From assembly GCA_964529795.1 (NCBI GenBank), contig CAZGXM010000063.1, forward strand, positions 1 to 15,775: a stretch of DNA of 15,775 nt. The letters are read 5' to 3'. Shown here piece after piece: positions 13,663-15,775 of this stretch. The stretch comes from CAZGXM01 sp964529795. Its GTDB lineage: Bacteria; Bacillota; JADQBR01. The position numbers and the translations under genes are program-made. Below the pieces are notes generated by a model. It searched no databases and was not told the origin of the DNA. It saw only the letters and a program-made list of their open reading frames with translations. Every line of letters begins with the position of its first letter. Position 1 is the stretch's first letter.

Positions 13663-15555
13663 ATGAGTTACCAAGAAACCTATCGTTATTCCATTGAAAA
13701 TCCGGAAGCTTTTTGGGGAGAAACTGCAGAAAAATTGCACTGGTATAAAAAATGCGACAGGGTTTTGGATGATTCCAAAGCACCTTTCTACCGCTGGTTC
13801 GTTGGCGGAAAAACCAACCTTTGCTATAACGCCGTGGACCGGCACGCCTTGGGAACAAAAAGAGGTCAAGCGGCCATCATCTGGGAAAGCCCCGAGACAG
13901 GAAAAAGCAAAATACTAACCTACTACCAGTTATATAAGGAAGTTAACCGTTTTGCCGGTGTATTAAAAAATTTGGGTATTGGTAAAGGTGACCGGGTAGT
14001 CATCTACCTGCCCATGGTACTGGAAGCAGCCATTTCCATGTTGGCCTGCGCCCGTATCGGCGCAATTCATTCAGTTGTATTTGCCGGCTTTAGTTATGAT
14101 TCTTTAGCTGAAAGAATCGATGACGCCAAGCCGAAGGCTATCCTGCTGGCAGACGCAGGCCTCAGAGGCGGTAAAGTAGTGCCGCTGAAAAATATTGTGG
14201 ATAAAGCAATAAAAAACGCCAGGCATCAGGTTGACCACTGTATCATTCTTAACAGGGGATATGCGGAATTTGAGATGGTTGATGGCCGGGACCTGGATTG
14301 GAAAGAAGCACTGGCCGAAAAAGGCGAAAACTTTGTGGAACCGGAAGAAATGGAAAGCACTGATCCGTCATATATCCTCTACACCTCAGGTACCACTGGC
14401 AAACCAAAAGGAGTGGTAAGAGATACCGGCGGGCATATTGTCGCCCTGCATAACTCCATGGGGCAGATTTATGACGTGGGTGACGGCGATGTCTACTTCT
14501 CCACTTCCGATATTGGCTGGGTGGTAGGACATTCTTACATTGTTTACGCCCCGCTGCTGAAAGGTGTCACCACCATTATGTACGAAGGCACCCCGATTTA
14601 CCCGGACCCTTCCATCTGGTGGCAAATAGTTGAAAAATACGGAGTAACCCACATCTTCAGTGCACCCACGGCTTTCAGGATTCTGCGCAAACACCCGCAA
14701 CATTATATGACCATTTATGACCGCAGTTCTTTAAAGTATCTCTTTCTGGCAGGCGAACCCCTGGATGAACCTACCTGGCATTGGGCTGCCGATACGTTAG
14801 GAGTGAAAGTGATTGACCATTACTGGCAAACGGAGAGCGGATGGCCGATTCTCTCCAATATGCCCGGAGTTGAGTCCCTGCCAATTAAGCCCGGTTCTCC
14901 CACCAAGCCCGTAGTGGGATACAGGCTGAAGGTGGTTGACCCCAGCGGTAACGAAGTACCCAAAGGCAAGAAAGGCTTTTTGGTTGTTGAGCCTCCCCTG
15001 CCGCCAGGCAATTTGATGACAGTTTGGGGAGATGACGAGAGGTACAAAAATTCCTACTTTGGTTTCTTCAAAGACCAGCTGCTCTATATGACGGGAGATT
15101 ATGGCATTGAAGACGAGGATGGCTATTTCTGGGTACTGGGCCGTGCGGATGAGGTTATCAACGTGGCCGGCCACCGCCTGGGCACCCGGGAAGTGGAAGA
15201 AGTTATCTCTGCACACCCGTCAGTAGCAGAAGGGATGGCCATAGGCGTCAAGGACGAGGTCAAGGGTCAGGCGATTGTCTGTCTGATTGTCCTTAAAGAG
15301 GGCCATGAACCCAGCGAGGAAAATATACAGGCCATTCGCAACCTTATCCGTGAAAAGATCGGGCCGGTAGCCACACCCAAGGAAATAAAGTTCGTGAAAA
15401 TGCTGCCAAAAACCCGTAGCGGTAAAATTATGCGCCGGGTCATCAAGGCAGTTGCCGAAGGAGAGCAAATTGGCGACCTTAGTACCCTTGAAGACGGCGC
15501 CAGCATCGAAGAAGTGAACAAGGCTATGGAAAGCCTGCGAAAAGAATTGGCTTAG
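13663..15555 (+). CDS. prpE: Acyl-CoA synthetase, propionyl-CoA synthetase (PrpE) type
   Basis: AMP-forming ligase converting a short fatty acid, CoA and ATP to acyl-CoA. The product is 630 residues, full length. Seen: an acetyl-CoA-synthetase N-terminal domain (about 1-65), YTSGTTGKPKG at 240-250, RDTGGHIVAL, SDIGWVVGHSYIVYAPLL (283-300), AGEPLDEPT, YWQTESGW (387-394), GRADEVINVAGHRLGT (493-508) and PKTRSGKIMRR with the catalytic, acetylation-prone Lys588. RDTGGH and YWQTESGWPI are closer to PrpE than to acetate-specific Acs (YWQTETGG), so propionate is the likelier substrate, but acetate or mixed use cannot be excluded. ATG 13663 follows TAAGGAGGT by 12 bases. It is transcribed alone, divergent from ctsR, and ends in a strong terminator. 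Confidence 0.9.
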   Translation: MSYQETYRYSIENPEAFWGETAEKLHWYKKCDRVLDDSKAPFYRWFVGGKTNLCYNAVDRHALGTKRGQAAIIWESPETGKSKILTYYQLYKEVNRFAGVLKNLGIGKGDRVVIYLPMVLEAAISMLACARIGAIHSVVFAGFSYDSLAERIDDAKPKAILLADAGLRGGKVVPLKNIVDKAIKNARHQVDHCIILNRGYAEFEMVDGRDLDWKEALAEKGENFVEPEEMESTDPSYILYTSGTTGKPKGVVRDTGGHIVALHNSMGQIYDVGDGDVYFSTSDIGWVVGHSYIVYAPLLKGVTTIMYEGTPIYPDPSIWWQIVEKYGVTHIFSAPTAFRILRKHPQHYMTIYDRSSLKYLFLAGEPLDEPTWHWAADTLGVKVIDHYWQTESGWPILSNMPGVESLPIKPGSPTKPVVGYRLKVVDPSGNEVPKGKKGFLVVEPPLPPGNLMTVWGDDERYKNSYFGFFKDQLLYMTGDYGIEDEDGYFWVLGRADEVINVAGHRLGTREVEEVISAHPSVAEGMAIGVKDEVKGQAIVCLIVLKEGHEPSEENIQAIRNLIREKIGPVATPKEIKFVKMLPKTRSGKIMRRVIKAVAEGEQIGDLSTLEDGASIEEVNKAMESLRKELA

Positions 15556-15574
15556 AAAACAAAAAAACTGATAA

Positions 15575-15611
15575 TAAAAGCCTTACCATATTGCCCGGTA
15601 AGGCTTTTATT
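15575..15611 (+). terminator. Intrinsic terminator after the acyl-CoA synthetase
   Basis: Perfect 14-pair hairpin: ATAAAAGCCTTACC (15575-15588), nine-base loop, GGTAAGGCTTTTAT (15598-15611), 19 bases after the stop. An A-run at 15556-15568 would give a T-run on the other strand, so it may also stop the tRNA-Asn transcript. Confidence 0.88.
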
Positions 15612-15700
15612 TATACTGTAAAGGTGTTTGCAGGCCTCTTCAGGCAAGAAAAAATGGCTTAAAAAATAATAACAGCCAGGATACACCTGACTGTTGTTTC

Positions 15701-15775
15701 TGGCTCCCCGAGCTGGACTCGAACCAGCAACCCTTCGGTTAACAGCCGAATGCTCTACCATTGAGCTATCGGGGA
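15701..15775 (-). tRNA. tRNA-Asn (anticodon GUU)
   Basis: Complete 75-base cloverleaf on the minus strand including encoded CCA (15703-15701). The acceptor stem is TCCCCGA (from 15775) with TCGGGGA, discriminator G; D stem GCTC/GAGC; anticodon stem TTCGG/CCGAA with loop CTGTTAA, anticodon GTT at 15743-15741; T stem GCTGG/CCAGC with loop TTCGAGT. The 5' end coincides with the window edge. Confidence 0.97.

Noticed and set aside
15552..15761. Minus-strand open frame at the right end
   Set aside because: It overlaps most of the tRNA-Asn and the terminator; the protein motif is just translated tRNA.
1..15775. CRISPR arrays, insertion sequences, phage genes, toxin-antitoxin or defence systems
   Set aside because: No repeat-spacer pattern, transposase, integrase or terminal repeats were seen; gene content and order are conserved housekeeping.

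Overview
The window looks like chromosomal DNA from an endospore-forming, anaerobic type of Firmicute (class Clostridia, plausibly a Desulfotomaculum/Pelotomaculum-like Peptococcaceae; this placement is inference). The reasons are the Bacillus/Clostridia-type gene order ctsR-mcsA-mcsB-clpC-radA ... yacL-ispD-ispF-gltX-cysE-cysS, a CtsR operator, a cysteine T-box, strong Shine-Dalgarno sites, frequent TTG/GTG starts, and a PrpE-type acyl-CoA synthetase.

Layout. Bases 1-5750 hold a minus-strand block: yacL-type PIN/TRAM protein, ispD and ispF (overlapping genes with one promoter), gltX (own likely promoter), then cysE-cysS behind a strong promoter and a cysteine-type T-box. cysS runs off the left edge. 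Bases 5750-6490 hold carD, with two tandem consensus promoters, and the start of a divergent gene. That plus-strand gene (6523-6933) encodes a small Cys-containing protein with a degenerate MazG-like C-terminal half. Bases 6950-7160 hold a bidirectional terminator and the C-terminal remnant of a DUF2892-type membrane protein gene. Bases 7170-8613 hold radA, with its own extended -10 promoter. Bases 8614-13260 hold the class III heat-shock operon ctsR-mcsA-mcsB-clpC with a CtsR box just downstream of the -10 and a terminator after clpC. Bases 13260-13662 are a regulatory intergenic region with inverted repeats. Bases 13663-15555 hold a plus-strand PrpE/Acs-family synthetase with a strong terminator, followed by a complete minus-strand tRNA-Asn(GUU) ending at the right edge.

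How the genes work together. ctsR, mcsA, mcsB and clpC form one protein-quality-control circuit: repressor, arginine-kinase adaptor, arginine kinase, and AAA+ unfoldase. RadA acts in recombination. IspD and IspF are two steps of the non-mevalonate isoprenoid pathway. GltX and CysS charge tRNAs, and CysE makes the cysteine precursor O-acetylserine; its T-box ties supply to tRNA-Cys charging.

Most of the window is conserved housekeeping DNA, and I do not see a new defence or mobile system. The unusual points are the absence of disA between radA and yacL, the DUF2892 remnant there, the shortened zinc motif of RadA, the divergent MazG-like gene, and the tandem carD promoters.
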